The position numbers and the translations under genes are program-made. This document shows, in pieces, positions 1 through 11,463 of a DNA stretch of 64,000 bases. The stretch's first letter is position 1. The number at the start of each line of letters is the position of its first letter. The stretch is taken from positions 34,856,255-34,920,254 of the forward strand of contig OX387193.1 in assembly GCA_947561395.2 (NCBI GenBank). Reading direction: 5' to 3'. Below the pieces are notes generated by a model, which saw only the letters and a program-made list of their open reading frames with translations, was not told the origin of the DNA and made no database searches. The DNA is from Buxus sempervirens. Its lineage: Eukaryota > Streptophyta > Magnoliopsida > Buxales > Buxaceae.

Positions 1-284
1 TTGAACTTGAGCATCTTGTGTAATGGAGATTTGGGCACTAAAAACTTAGGGTTGAGCATTTTGTCTAATGGATGTTTCACTTCAAAAAATAATCATCTTA
101 AACTTTTTTGGCTGATTGAAAAGAAGTCCTAAGTGGGATATCATATAGGATGGCCATCAGAGAAGCTACCTTATGGGCCAAAATATCTGGTAAGTAGACA
201 GCAAAATCATTGATATGCTGAATGTTATTGGGATTCGGAAAATTTAGAGGATTATGAACAATTGGATTGGAAATGAATTTGTAG
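1..284. other. Left edge: repeat-like sequence, no gene
   Basis: No conserved coding region is seen. The minus-strand open frame at 98-394 runs from the LTR-type repeat that starts near 285 and has no recognised domain. The sequence just right of 120 resembles the stretch before the second repeat copy near 9865 (CCTAAGTRGGAT), so this is probably more of the same repeat family. Confidence 0.4.
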
Positions 285-614
285 TCCTTAACCCCAGACG
301 GCAACAGGTCTGAAAACAAATCATTTGAAAAGCAGTTGTGAGATGAAAGTCCCAACAAGCAACAATATGCATGCAAGTTTAAAACACAGTTCATGCTTTA
401 TCATTTGTAAAACGATGATGCATTTCCATGAGTATCAAAATCGCAATCAAGGAACCGCAATCATGATAATCAATAGTTTCAATAGCAAACATGCGATATA
501 TGATAACCACCATTCTCACTTTTCATGATCAATATGCATCAAAATAATTCACATTCTCAAGATGACTGAAGCATCTCATCACATTACAATAATTTGATCA
601 ATATGAAAATTATT
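285..614 (-). repeat. LTR-type repeat, copy A (left part), cut by LINE
   Basis: About 330 bp that recur at 9928-10256 with the same order of words (TCTGAAAACAAATCATTTGAAAA, then about 200 bp ending GATCAATATG). In copy A the LINE at 615-6576 separates it from its continuation (ATTCGTTTAGGTGG) at 6573; in copy B the two halves are directly joined. On the minus strand the GTTTTCAG at 310-317 corresponds to the acceptor-like block of the solo LTRs further right, so this is probably an old, truncated relative of that family (inference). Confidence 0.6.
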
Positions 615-854
615 TTTTTTTGATGAATAATGATGGTATGATTGTATAAATATAAAGAGAGCAAAATGTACAGCGGATCAAAGTATGCACAACCCGCATC
701 CTAATCGTATGAACATAGCAACTGCCCTAATCTACTCCCTAAGTATCATAATCACATAAAGACAAACCTGTCCTCCCTAAGACTGACCCGACCCACACAA
801 AAACAAACACCACAAACGATGTTGAATAAGAAATTCAACATAAAAAAAACCACC

Positions 855-2225
855 TCACTCCTCGCGTGAATCAATAATGACTCCTATTTGACTTGAACTA
901 CCCCTTCCACCCGACTCCATAAGAGACGAAAAACACCGCTGACGCCAATGTCTGACAATGTCTACAATCTGAATGTCACGGAACTCCGGTAACATCGTCA
1001 CCCAAGAAGGTACAACGATACGAATGGAGTCACTCAATTGCTCCACCGACCTCCAAGAGTCCTGAAAAATCCTCCTATTACGCTCCATCCAGATGTACCA
1101 TACCACTGCATGAAAAAGAAGGCTATAGATAAAGTCACCTCTCCTCCCCAAACCTTTGACCCTCCACTGATGAAACAATGCTGCAAGTGTGTTAGGCAGC
1201 ACCTAAGAGACTCTAACCACCCGGAAAAGCCCCATCCATATACTATATGCCACATGACACTGCAGGAAAAGATGGTCAACACTCTCTCCTCCTTCCATAC
1301 ACATAATGCACACATGAGGAGATAAAGCACACCTCTTCTATCTTTTTTGGAGATGATCAGCCGTATTTATCTTATATTGGATAGCAGTCCACAAAAAGGC
1401 CTTCATTTTGGGGGGAACCTTAGGCTTCCACAATTGAGATACAGGAAAGGATACTGAATGAGGAGACTTACTCTGATTGAGCACTTTGAAGAAGGATTTA
1501 CAAGAAAAGGAGCTAGAAGGAGAAGGAATCCAGATTGGCATATCATCATTGGATGGATCAATGAAGACATCTTTTAACTTACCTAGAAGAGAAGCCAAAT
1601 CCTGCATTTCTTCAGGCCGAAGATCTCTTCTAAATGCCAAGTTCCAAGAAAGATCCGACACTGACTGGGAAAGAATATCAGCCACAAAAGCGTTGGGAAG
1701 AGTGACTAATGAGAATAATTGAGGGAAGTGAGACGACAAGATAAGACTGCTCCACCACTGATCATGCCAAAATCGAACAGAATTCCCTAACTGAATGGCC
1801 ATCCTGACATGAGGGTAAAAAGACGATGCCATTCTCATAATAGCTTTCCATGGGCAGTTTCCTGCTGGACGAGCCCTCATATTTATTGATCGCCCATTAT
1901 CATCAACTCTATATTTGCTGATAATAATTTTATGCCACAGACTTTCTTTTTCAATGTTGAAATGCCACAACCATTTAGCAAGAAGAGAGGAATTCCGGGA
2001 AGCCACCCTCCCCAAACCCAGACCATCCTCGTCCCTAGCCAAGCAGACCTTATCCCACCCCACAAGATGCATTTTCTTATAACCCCTTCCCTCCCAAAGA
2101 AAATCCCTTTGAGCTTTCTCAATGATGACCACAACATGCCTAGGCATCCGAAACAAAGACATGAAGTACACCGGAATGTTAGCTAAAACCGCCTTAATTA
2201 AAGTGATGCGCCCCCCCAAAGACAA
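855..2225 (-). pseudogene. LINE 1 ORF2, C-terminal region with zf-RVT
   Basis: Frame 2225-1338 (MSLGGRITLIKAVLANIPVY, then VWAFLW-like PPKMKAFLWTAIQYKINTAD) is the conserved region after RT in plant L1 ORF2. The CCHC-like zinc-binding end (CALCVWKEERVLTIFSCSV) is in the frame 1330-1034, and 1202-855 holds the last part (YIWMERNRRIFQDS). Two frameshifts separate them. Confidence 0.85.
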
Positions 2226-2237
2226 GTAATTTTTTTT

Positions 2238-3947
2238 CTAGAAAGCCAATCTCCTCTCAACTTGCTCTATGACTGGCTCCCAAAAACTGATATTGCGAGG
2301 GGAGGCACCTAGTGGCATCCCAAGATAAGACGTAGGCCAGTCGGCCACCTGACACCCTAAGATCCTACTAAAACCCCCCATCTCCTCCTCATTGATGTTC
2401 ACCCCAAGTAATGAGCTCTTCCCCCAATTTACCCTTAATCCTGAGACCATATGGAAAGTGTGAAGAATACTCTTCAATCACACATTCTGATCAGTGGAAG
2501 CCTCTAAGAACACAAGAGTATCATCCGCAAATTGCAAATGAGAAACATTACACCCACTTCTACCCACACGAAAACCTTGCATAAAACCGTTATGATCACC
2601 ACAAGTGAAGAAGCTATGCACCACCTTAGCCACTAAAGTGAACAAAAAAAGGGATAGAGGGTCACCCTGACAAATACCCCTAGACGACGAAAAAAAGCCT
2701 TTTAACTACCCCGTTAACAAGAATAGAGAAATTGACCTTTTCTAAACATCCCCGAATCCACCTCCTTTATCTCAGCCCAAAGCCTTCCCATTGAAGCACC
2801 GAGTCAATAAAATTCCATTCAACACGATCATATGCTTTCTCAATATCCAATTTGCATACAATTATAGGCTCCCCAGATCGCCTTCTACCTTCCACGCATT
2901 CATTGGCAATTAATGAACAATCGAAAATCTGCCTATTTTCCGCAAAAGCACTTTGGTTGACAGAAATGATTTTTGACAATACAGCTTTCAACCTTAATGA
3001 GAGAACCTTGGCTACTATCTTATACAAACTGGTTGTGAGACTAATGGGCCGAAAATCCCTAATACCAACCGCTCCTGGCCTCTTGGGAATAAGAATTAAG
3101 AACGTGGCATTTGTCACCTTATGAATGACCCCACTCGAGTAAAACTCTGTAAACACCCGCATAAGATCATCCTTAATAGTGTCCCAATTTCTCTTAAAAA
3201 ATTCAATGGTAAAGCCATCAGGGCCAGGAGCCTTATCACCTTCCATCTCCCACATAGCCTCCTTGACTTCCTCCATCACAAACTCCCTTTCTAACCATTC
3301 GACCTGTTGACCACTCAATTTCTCTTGACCCATCTCTTTCAATTTAAACCTGTGTGATTGCTTCGACTTGAAGAGACTGGCATAAAAGTAGCATAAAGAA
3401 TCACTAATTACCCCCATATCCTCCACCATACTACCTTCAGCCTCCAAACGAGATATTATGTTCCTACTCCTTCTCCCATTGGCCACCTTATGAAAGAACG
3501 CCGTGTTCCATCACCCTCCTTCAACCAATTTATTCGTGATTTTTGCCTCCAGTGAATTTCTTCATACTTAAGAATTCTTGCTAAGCTATCTTTCACCTCC
3601 AACCTCCTTGCCTTATCATGCAAATCCCAATCCCCACTTGTTTCTTTTGCATCCAACATCTCCAACTTATCCAACGCCTCTTTTTTCTTTACTTCCACAT
3701 GCCCAAAATTCTCCTTATTCCAAACCTTCACACTACATTTAACCTGTTTTAACTGCCTCATGAAGGAGAAATCAGCCCAACCCCCACCCCGGCTTCTACC
3801 CTCACTCCACCACTCAATCACCAAATTAGAAAACAAGGGGTGTTCAAGCCACATGTTTTCAAACCGGAATGGGGCCGGACCACCCAGTCCCATTTCATTA
3901 GTCAATAAAACTAGACAGTGATCCGACACAATTTTGGGCATTAACAT
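2238..3947 (-). pseudogene. LINE 1 ORF2, reverse transcriptase domain, broken
   Basis: Frames 3947-3456 and 3486-2767 carry the linker and RT blocks: GDKAPGPDGF, LIPKRPGAVGIRDFRPISL, YKIVAKVLSLRLK, NQSAFAENRQIFD and CKLDIEKAYDRVEW. The catalytic FADD lies in a damaged stretch near 2530 (QFADDTLVF). The frame 2477-2238 continues with GLRVNWGKSSLLG and PTSYLGMPLGA. At least three frameshifts or stops interrupt the domain, so it is inactive. Confidence 0.88.
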
Positions 3948-4601
3948 CTAAACAACCGATCTAAAATGACCATCCCAAGGACCGGAAGCTAACCCTCTCT
4001 CTAATCTAGAACATAAGGGAGGGACTTGAAGGTTGGACCAAGTAAATTGCCCCCCGAGGAGAGGATAGTCAATTAACTGGCACTGCTGGATCCAAGAGGA
4101 GAAATCCCTCATACTCCTGGAGACTCTGGATGAAATCTTATTAGACTCATGAGTATATCTATAGACATTAAAGTCCCCCACCACTACCCATGCCGACAAT
4201 ATCCGTTGGACCTGCCAATTCAACTCTTGCCAAAACATCTCTCTCCCCTTTGCCCTACACAGACTATACACTGCTAACAAAGACCATTGCAAGTTATTGG
4301 CCTTGGATTCGAAGTCCACCGATATGGAAAAAGAGCCCATCTGACTAGCCGACAGATGCAACAAAATGGAATCCCACATGAGCAATATTCCTCCAGACCT
4401 ACCTGCAGACGGTAATAGCATCCACTCAATATCACCAATTCCCCACACACTTCTAATCACCCTAATATCCACTGCCTCCATTTTGGCGTCAACAATTACA
4501 ACCACCTCTGGTTTCCATTTTCTACACATTTCCTTAACTGCCAACTTCTTTTCCCTTCCCCCCAATCCCCTAACATTCCAAAATAAAATCTTCATGGACA
4601 A
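3948..4601 (-). pseudogene. LINE 1 ORF2, apurinic-type endonuclease domain
   Basis: Begins MKILFWNVRGLGGREKKLAV, the classical start of L1 endonucleases (exonuclease-endonuclease-phosphatase fold) that nick target DNA for target-primed reverse transcription. WNVRGLG, VVVIVDAKME (QE/xKxE site region), VVGDFNVYR (GDFN) and the downstream SDHCLVLL at about 3925 (SDH motif) are visible. One in-frame stop at 3948-3950 separates the two last motifs; the same frame continues to 3456. Confidence 0.88.
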
Positions 4602-4638
4602 CTTGTGGAGCCCTTTTCATATGCGACTCTAAATTCAT

Positions 4639-6412
4639 TTACCACCGTCGGAATTTCCACCCTTTCATCCCTGGCATTAACCACTTCATCAATGACCTTA
4701 TCCGAAAAAGCATAGACACAATCCCAAACCTTGCTAGTTTGTTGAGCTTCCTCCCCCTCCCTGCTCTCCCCATCTCCCTCATTAATGGACTTTCCTGGAA
4801 CAACCTCTTTCTCGCCCCCAGATAGGGGCCCATCAACATTGCAAAAACAGCATGACTTTCAGATATTGCTGCATCAGGAGATCGAGATAATAGACAATCA
4901 TTAAACTGAAAGCTAACCTCAGGAACCATACCTGTAGTTAAGCCATTAGGAGAAGAGGCAGGAGATGGGGGTCCTTGAGAAAAAGACCCCACTTGGTGAC
5001 GAGAGGAAACAGGAATTGGACAATGGGGCGAGCAAGAATCAACAGGAAGAGAGACCCTTGGACCACCCCCACGGCTCTCGGTCTCATGACTAGGTTCTGC
5101 TTCCCTTTGGCTGATTATCCCCAAATTCGACGAAAGATCTGCATTTACTCTTGATTTGTGCCTTCTGGAATAACATCTGAGATGCGACTGCACGCCTGAA
5201 ACCATCTTTCTCTTCTCCGTCACCTCCTTCTCGAAGAAATCTGAAAGTCTTCTCCCCACCGCACAACGGCCATCCTCCTCCCTCAACTTCATCGACCCAT
5301 TCTTCTCTTTTGAAGACAGAGGGGAAAGAGAAGATACATCATGTTTCGTACCTTTTCCTTTACTACTAGGATACTGAGCAGAGCATGACCCTTGCTTCTT
5401 ACTCTTTCCTTTGCTCCCATAAAGATTGAACCTTTGAATGTAGCGCTCCATCGTTGCTTCAACGCACTCTGAAATCTTTTCCTTCCATGACTCGTCACAC
5501 TCCATGCACCCTTGATTCTCCTTCGATTCCTCAGTCCGATCCTTATGATGAATGGACTCGCGATGATTCTCACGCTCTTCTGCTCTTCTTTGCTGATCAA
5601 TAACCCCTTTAACAGGAACTTCAACGTCGTTGCACTCTTCATTGCGAAGCAGAGAACTGATCGGCCTTCCATCGGGCGATCGACCCCTCCAGCTCTCAAC
5701 GCAAACAGGCCCACTCCTCCCATCCTCATTATGACTTGGCCCACAAGGGCCAAAATCACTTATCTAGCCCACTACATTCCTAACTTTAACCATACCAGTC
5801 GACTCATGTTTTTTCGACTTGGGCCAAAGCCCACTACAAACATTTGATTCGACCCACCCAGCCTCACCTTCCCTGAGCATCTTCAACCCTTCTCCTTCCC
5901 CTGCCACCACATCCCTGAAACTTATAGCACCTCTACCCCCTGATCTTTGTGACATATCCCTCCCCACACCTTCCCCCATTTTACCACTATTCCCTTCCCC
6001 CATAACGAAAATACTAATTTCGTATTTGACTGCCCCCTCCCACAAGTCAACCTTCCTAGGGATCCTTCTGTGAACCTCCTCCTTCAACTTAATAGAGAAT
6101 CCCCCAGCAAAAGCCCCTGATGAGCAAAAAGACCCTGCCTGGACCCAACCCCCAACAAGCGTCCCCAATAGCCTCCAATGTATCCTTTGCCCATAGATGA
6201 GTAGGAATTCCCATCACTTTTATCCATGTCCCACCTTTGGACCATGAAGCCCCATCAAAGATCTCCTCTGATCCCCATTGCTGAAAAGTAACCATAACGT
6301 TCTCAATTCTTTTTTGTCTCATTGCCAAGAGCTTATTGGCCTCCTCCACTCCATCCATACATAGGATGGCCTGAAATTGAGACACTGGTATGAATCTTAA
6401 AGTCTTCCCCAA
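4639..6412 (-). pseudogene. LINE 1 ORF1 (gag-like RNA-binding protein), broken
   Basis: Four overlapping minus-strand frames: 6412-6089, 6168-5764, 5759-5289 and 5505-4639, so about three frameshifts. The first frame holds SWSKGGTWIKVMGIPTHLW, the core of the DUF4283/RRM-like domain of plant L1 ORF1 proteins, which bind element RNA. The downstream part is Ser/Lys/Arg rich and low in complexity, as in other plant ORF1 tails. A start near 6412 is the first Met of the frame; the true start may be a little upstream. Confidence 0.75.
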
Positions 6413-6584
6413 CCCCGTGCCAACAGATCTAAGAGTCTTCTCCTAATTCGCCACCGGACCCGAAGAAGAACACAACAATAGATATCTCCATAAATTCCAG
6501 AAACGCCTGCCTCCCGAGCCACCGAGATCGAAGGAGGAGCTCCACACCCACATGACAGAAGTCTTCTCCCAATTCGTTTAGGTG

Positions 6585-7748
6585 GTTTTATATATAACAC
6601 CCATGACCACATCTAACCCCATTGGGTCAGGCATCCAACACGGATTTCACATAGTGTTGGGCATCCACATGCTGATTCCATGTAGCATTGGGCATCCATA
6701 CACCGATTCCACGTAGCGTTGGTTATCGGCACCGATTCCACGTAGTGTCGGAATTAGTACCCCCGATTCCATGCAGGGTTTCCAAAAGAAGTAACAATAT
6801 TGAACCAACGCCCATGGTATTATACTCCAAACACACCTATTTAAGACTATGGATTTATAGCTTAAGACACTTTGATTTTTCTTATTTTTTAGGACAAAAA
6901 CATTATTTGGGTCAATGCCCTGCATGCAATTCATGCTCAATCAATTAAATGACTTAGTGCCACACGTACTAATTCTTGGGGCCACTGCCCCTTCATGCTC
7001 AACTAGCATAAATAATCGAATGTTTCCTCTTACATCACAATATACATAACATTTCAATGCTAAGAAATTTGAATAGTAGATGGACACTAATAACATTCCC
7101 ACTTATCGCAAGATAATATAACTTCATGGATTTAAGAGCTAAATTCAATAAAGACAAACGTTCTCGTGCTTGACAAAGTCATAATTTCTTCACCCAAGAC
7201 CTCACATTCATATGAACACATTCACACTTGGTCTGGGTACAATATTCCTTTCCTAGAAGTCATTTGCCAAGTGTATACCACTTGGGTTTGGGTTGGAACC
7301 AATTGGAAATGCAAAAACAATGTAAATTAAAAAACTGCAGATCTGGTTTTTGACCTCTATAAAGTGTTAAACTTGAACCAATCTATGAAGAATTAGCAAG
7401 CGTGCTATACAACATTGGAAAGGTCTACGAGCCTAGTTTCCAACGCATCAAAGGGTACGCAAATTGGAGTTTTCTAGAGGAAGTTATGGCTATTCTTATA
7501 CATGTGGTTTTTAGCTACTGTTGTGGACAAACTCAAGGTTTTTTTTGTTCCTAACCTCATCCAATCTTTCAAATACATCTAATATGCTTCAAACATCAAT
7601 CTATTTTACTTCTAACACAATATGGTTCAAGTATCCTAGATTTTTCCTAAATTGAAAGGAATTTAACTCCTAACTATAACCAACTAATAATGACATTACA
7701 AAATTTGGAAATGGTGAAATTGTATAACTAAATAAGACTCAAAACACT
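6585..7748 (+). repeat. Left arm of a 1.16-kb inverted repeat
   Basis: From TATATAACACCCATGACCAC to GACTCAAAACA this stretch reappears as reverse complement at 8438-9587. The arm starts with a minisatellite of about 31 bp around GATTCCACGTAG (6628-6780). Identity looks around 85-90% by eye. No coding potential. Confidence 0.85.
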
Positions 7749-8437
7749 ACCTAAGCAAGAGGCTACACAAAAATACAAGCATGCAACCAACATTCAACAT
7801 ATGCACATAAAAAATCTCCCATTTCCATTTAAAAACAAAAAAGCTCAACAATGTTTTGAGTTAATGGTGTTACTTGCCTTTACCAAGCTACTAGTTGAAC
7901 CCTTGAGCTCTCCTAAGCTCAAATGTACATCCTCTTGCAAAAACGCCCAAAATCTAGGGTTTCAAGCTTTGGAATAATGGCTTCAATCCAATGCAAATAT
8001 TGAGTTATTGTTCTTCAATTTTTGTGCCCTTCACTTGGTTCTTCCTAAACCCAGCTATCACAATCTTTCTTTAACAATGGACATGAAGAAGAGGAGAAAA
8101 GAGTTAAGAGAAAGAAGAGGGCTCCTTGCCTCATACGTATGGGGTAAGAGTGAGTTTCTTTCTCTCCATAAAACTCCTCATTAACAAGTTTGCCATTCCT
8201 TCTTAAAATCTCCCATCTATTTACGACTTTGCCACCTTATTCTCAGCAACCACTATTTACAATCCTGCCATTGTCTCTACTCCTTCCTTATTTACAAGTT
8301 TGCCACTTAAAAAACTTACGAACAATATTACAGTTGTGACATTTTCTGCACGATCAAATAATAGTGTACTCAAACAAATTTAAGAAACTATCCAAGCTTA
8401 ACCTACCAAATAAAACTCACCTTTATTTATTCTTATC
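7749..8437. repeat. Spacer of the inverted repeat, shared with 10319-10730
   Basis: About 690 bp between the arms. Positions 7790-8190 recur as a direct copy at 10319-10730 (CAACATATGCACAT, CAAATGTACATCCT, GGGCTCCTT.CCTCATACG). On the minus strand GCAAGTAACACC at 7877 matches the donor-like block of the solo-LTR family. 8190-8437 is AT-rich with repeated TTTACAAGTTTGCCA words. Confidence 0.7.
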
Positions 8438-9587
8438 CTTGTTTTGAGTCTTTTTTTGTTATGCAATTTCACCATTTCCAGATTTTATAATATCATTGTT
8501 AGTTTGTTATAGTTAGGAGTTAAATTCCTTTTAATTTAGGAAAAATTTAGGATACTTGAACCATATTAGGTTAGAAGTGAAATAGATTGATGTTTGAAGC
8601 ATATTAGATGCATTTTGAATGATTGGATGAGGTTAGGAACAAAGAAACCTTGAATTCGTCCACAACAGTAGCTGAAAACCACCTGTATAAGAATAGCCAT
8701 AACTTCCTCTAGAAAGCTCCTATTTGTGCATCGTTTGATGCGTTGGAAACTAGACTCATAGACCTTTCCAATGGTGTATGGCACGCTTACTAGTGCTTCA
8801 TAGATTTGTTCAGGTTCAACAGTTTATAGAGGTCAAAAACTAGATCTGCAATTTTTGAATTTACATTGTTTTTGCATTTTCAATTGGTTCCAACCAAAAC
8901 CCAAGTGGTGTACACTTGGCAAATGACTTCTAAGAGAGGAATATTGTACCCGAACCAAGTGTGAATGTGTTCATATGAATGTGAGGTCTTGGGTGAAGAA
9001 ATTATGATTTTGTCAAGCATGAGAACTTGTGTATTTATTGAATTTAGCTCTTAAATCCATGAAGTTATATTATCTTGCGATAAGTGGGAATGTTATTAGT
9101 GTCCATCTACTATTCAAATTTCTTAGCATTGAAATGTTATGTATATTGTGATGTAAGAGGAAACATTCGATTATTTATGCTAGTTGAGCATGAAGGGGCA
9201 GTGGCCCCAAGAATTAGTACGTGTGGCACTAAGTCATTTAGTTGGTTGAGCATGAGTTGCATGTAGGGCATTAGCCCAAATAATGTTTTTGTCCTAAAGA
9301 ATAAGAAAAATCAAAGAGTCTTAAGTTATGAATCCAGTCTTAAGTAGGTGTGTTTGGGGTATAATACCATGGCTGTTGGTTCTATATTGTTTCTTCTTTT
9401 GAAAACCCTACATGGAATCGGGGTATTAATTCCGACACTATGTAGAATTGGTGCCGATGCCCAACACTACGTGGAATCGGCGTATGGATGCTCAATGCTA
9501 CATGGAATCGGCATGTGGATGCCCAACACTATGTGGAATTGATGTTGGATGCCTGACCCGGCGGGATTAGATGTGGTCATGGGCCTT
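8438..9587 (-). repeat. Right arm of the 1.16-kb inverted repeat
   Basis: Reverse complement of 6585-7748, including the minisatellite (CTACATGGAATCGG units, 9412-9550). Small open frames here (for example 9084-9266 and 9348-9542) are chance frames mirrored in the other arm and are not genes. Confidence 0.85.
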
Positions 9588-9678
9588 GATATACAACAAT
9601 ATACGGGGAATTTAGAACTTTGTAACAATAGTGTGCATGTGCATCAATATATACATGTGCACAACAAAAGTGGTGGAA

Positions 9679-10735
9679 TGTAATATCCTGCAAGTTGTGC
9701 TAAAACTAAGCACCGGCTACTTCTGTACCAATAGTGTAATAAGTGCATAAAAAAAAAGCCAACATGGCCACCAACAAGGTGATACAAATCGGTTATCTAA
9801 TACTCATCTCTCCAAAATATACATGTCCAAAAACAACAAGTCTATACCAAAAAAATTAAAGAAAGACCCTAAGTAGGATGATAGAAGTCCTCACGATACC
9901 CAGGCGCTTTCTCTTTTCCCTTGTTGTCCTTAACCCCGGAAGCCGACGGGTCTGAAAACAAATCATTTGAAAACCGGTTGTGAGACAGAAGTCCCAACAT
10001 GCAACACTATGCATACAAGTTTAAAACACAGTTCATGCTTTATCACTTGTAAAATGATGATGCATTTCCATGAGTATCAAAATCGCAATCAAGGAACCAC
10101 AGTCTTGATAATCAATAGTTTCAATAGCAAACATGCAATATATGATAACCTCCATTCTCACTTTTCATGATCAATATGCATCAAAATAATTCACATTCTC
10201 AAGGTGACTAAAGCATCTCATCACATTACAGTAATTTGATCAATATGTTAATTATTCGTTTAGGTGGTTTTGTATATAACACCCATGACTACATCTAACC
10301 CCACCGGGTCAAGCATCTAACAGTCAACATATGCACATCCAAAATCAACCATTTCCACTCAAATCCGAAAATACATTTTAAAAACAAGAAAGCTCAACAA
10401 TACTTTGAGTTAAAGGTGTTACTTGCCTTTACCAAGCTCCTAGTTGAACCCTTGAGCTCTCCCAAGCTCAAATGTACATCCTATTGCAAAAACGCCCAAA
10501 ATCTAGGGTTTCAAGCTTTGGAACAATGGCTTCAATCCAATGCAAATGTTGAGTTCTTGTTCTTCAATTTTTGTGTCCTTCACTTGGATCTTCCAAAACC
10601 CAGCTATCACAATCTTGCTTCAACAATGGAGATGAAGAAGAGAGAAGAGAGTGAAGAGAAAGAAGAGGGCTCCTTTCCTCATACGCACGGGGCAAGAGTG
10701 AGCTTCTCTCTCTACATAGAACTCCTCATCATCAA
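9679..10735 (-). repeat. LTR-type repeat, copy B (compact, uninterrupted)
   Basis: Left end TGTAATATCC at 9679 resembles the TGTAACGCC terminus of the solo LTRs. It then contains the exon-like block, TCTGAAAAC at 9951, the 330-bp stretch shared with 285-614, and the part shared with 7790-8190. Donor-like GCAAGTAACACC is at 10436 and acceptor-like TTTTCAG at 9952 (minus strand), 485 bp apart. The right end cannot be placed exactly; no target duplication seen. Confidence 0.55.
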
Positions 10736-10946
10736 ATATTTTCATCAGCATCAATATTTTCAAATTGGTCTTCTTCCTATATTTCCTGTTATTCTCAAAT
10801 ATGGCCAAGAGATTAACTTAAATTAATTATCATTATAAGTTAAAAAGTTTATTTAAAGGTGAAATTGTGTGTTTTAGTAAAAATATACATACAAGTATAT
10901 CATTAAGTGTCTTTACATGCACAAGCAACATAATGTATAGCATAAC
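10736..10946. other. AT-rich stretch, no gene seen
   Basis: Short AT-rich sequence between repeat copy B and the small LINE insertion; nothing recognised. Confidence 0.4.
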
Positions 10947-10960
10947 AAAATGAACTTGGG

Positions 10961-11085
10961 GTTTGCGAGTTTTGTTTTGAGTTTTTGAGTTTTAGTGTTT
11001 TCGTGTTATGATTGTACACTCCATACTTTATACTTTTTCCCATATGATATATTCACTCATCTTCATTATTCATCAAAAAAAAAAA
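10961..11085 (+). mobile_element. 5'-truncated LINE tail with target duplication
   Basis: A 125-bp insertion ending in CATTATTCATCAAAA and poly(A), flanked by the 14-bp duplication AAAATGAACTTGGG at 10947-10960 and 11086-11099. The tail matches that of LINE 1 (615-6576). It lies in the same direction as Nrap. Extreme 5' truncation is usual for L1 retrotransposition. Confidence 0.85.
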
Positions 11086-11099
11086 AAAATGAACTTGGG

Positions 11100-11463
11100 T
11101 GATTCCTTAAATCTCTGATGCTGTCTAGGGTAGTGCTTTTAAAGTAAGGAGATAAGAATGATATAGGTTGTGTATGTTAAATATGATCCAATGACAGTGT
11201 CACTGAGAAGGTTCACTCAATAGAAAGATCCTTAAAGGGAGTGGGGAAGGCATGGGTGGGCATGGCTAGAAATTTGTGAAGAAGGATCTATATGAAAGCA
11301 TGGGTTTAGAATATGATTAATTCTAGCTACCCATTCAATTGAGCAAAGACGTTGCAGCATCAAATATCAGAACCCCAACTATTTTTTTTTCTTTTTGAAA
11401 TTGCAAAATTATGCATGTATCATTTTTAAAATATATTTCTATTTATTATTCATGTGTTGACAG
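11100..11463 (+). other. Intron sequence upstream of first Nrap exon in window
   Basis: No repeat or gene recognised. It ends in a T-rich tract and TTGACAG acceptor at 11463, so it is read as the 3' end of an intron longer than 11 kb, unless an undetected exon lies within. Confidence 0.6.

Larger units (their letters stand above)
615..6576 (-). mobile_element. L1-clade LINE, near full length, broken
   Basis: Plant L1-type LINE on the minus strand, about 5.96 kb. On the + strand the left end is the complement of the 3' tail (CATTATTCATCAAAAAA). Order on the minus strand: ORF1 (6412 to 4639), then ORF2 with endonuclease (4601 to 3948), reverse transcriptase (3486 to 2238, FADD near 2530) and a C-terminal zinc-knuckle region (2225 to 855). 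Both ORFs carry several frameshifts and stops. Its ends are fixed by comparison with the uninterrupted repeat copy at 9928-10270. No clear target duplication is visible. Confidence 0.9.

Noticed and set aside
1034-6948. Many + strand open frames of 70-110 codons
   Set aside because: They are antisense to the LINE ORFs, which have clear endonuclease, RT and zf-RVT motifs on the minus strand.
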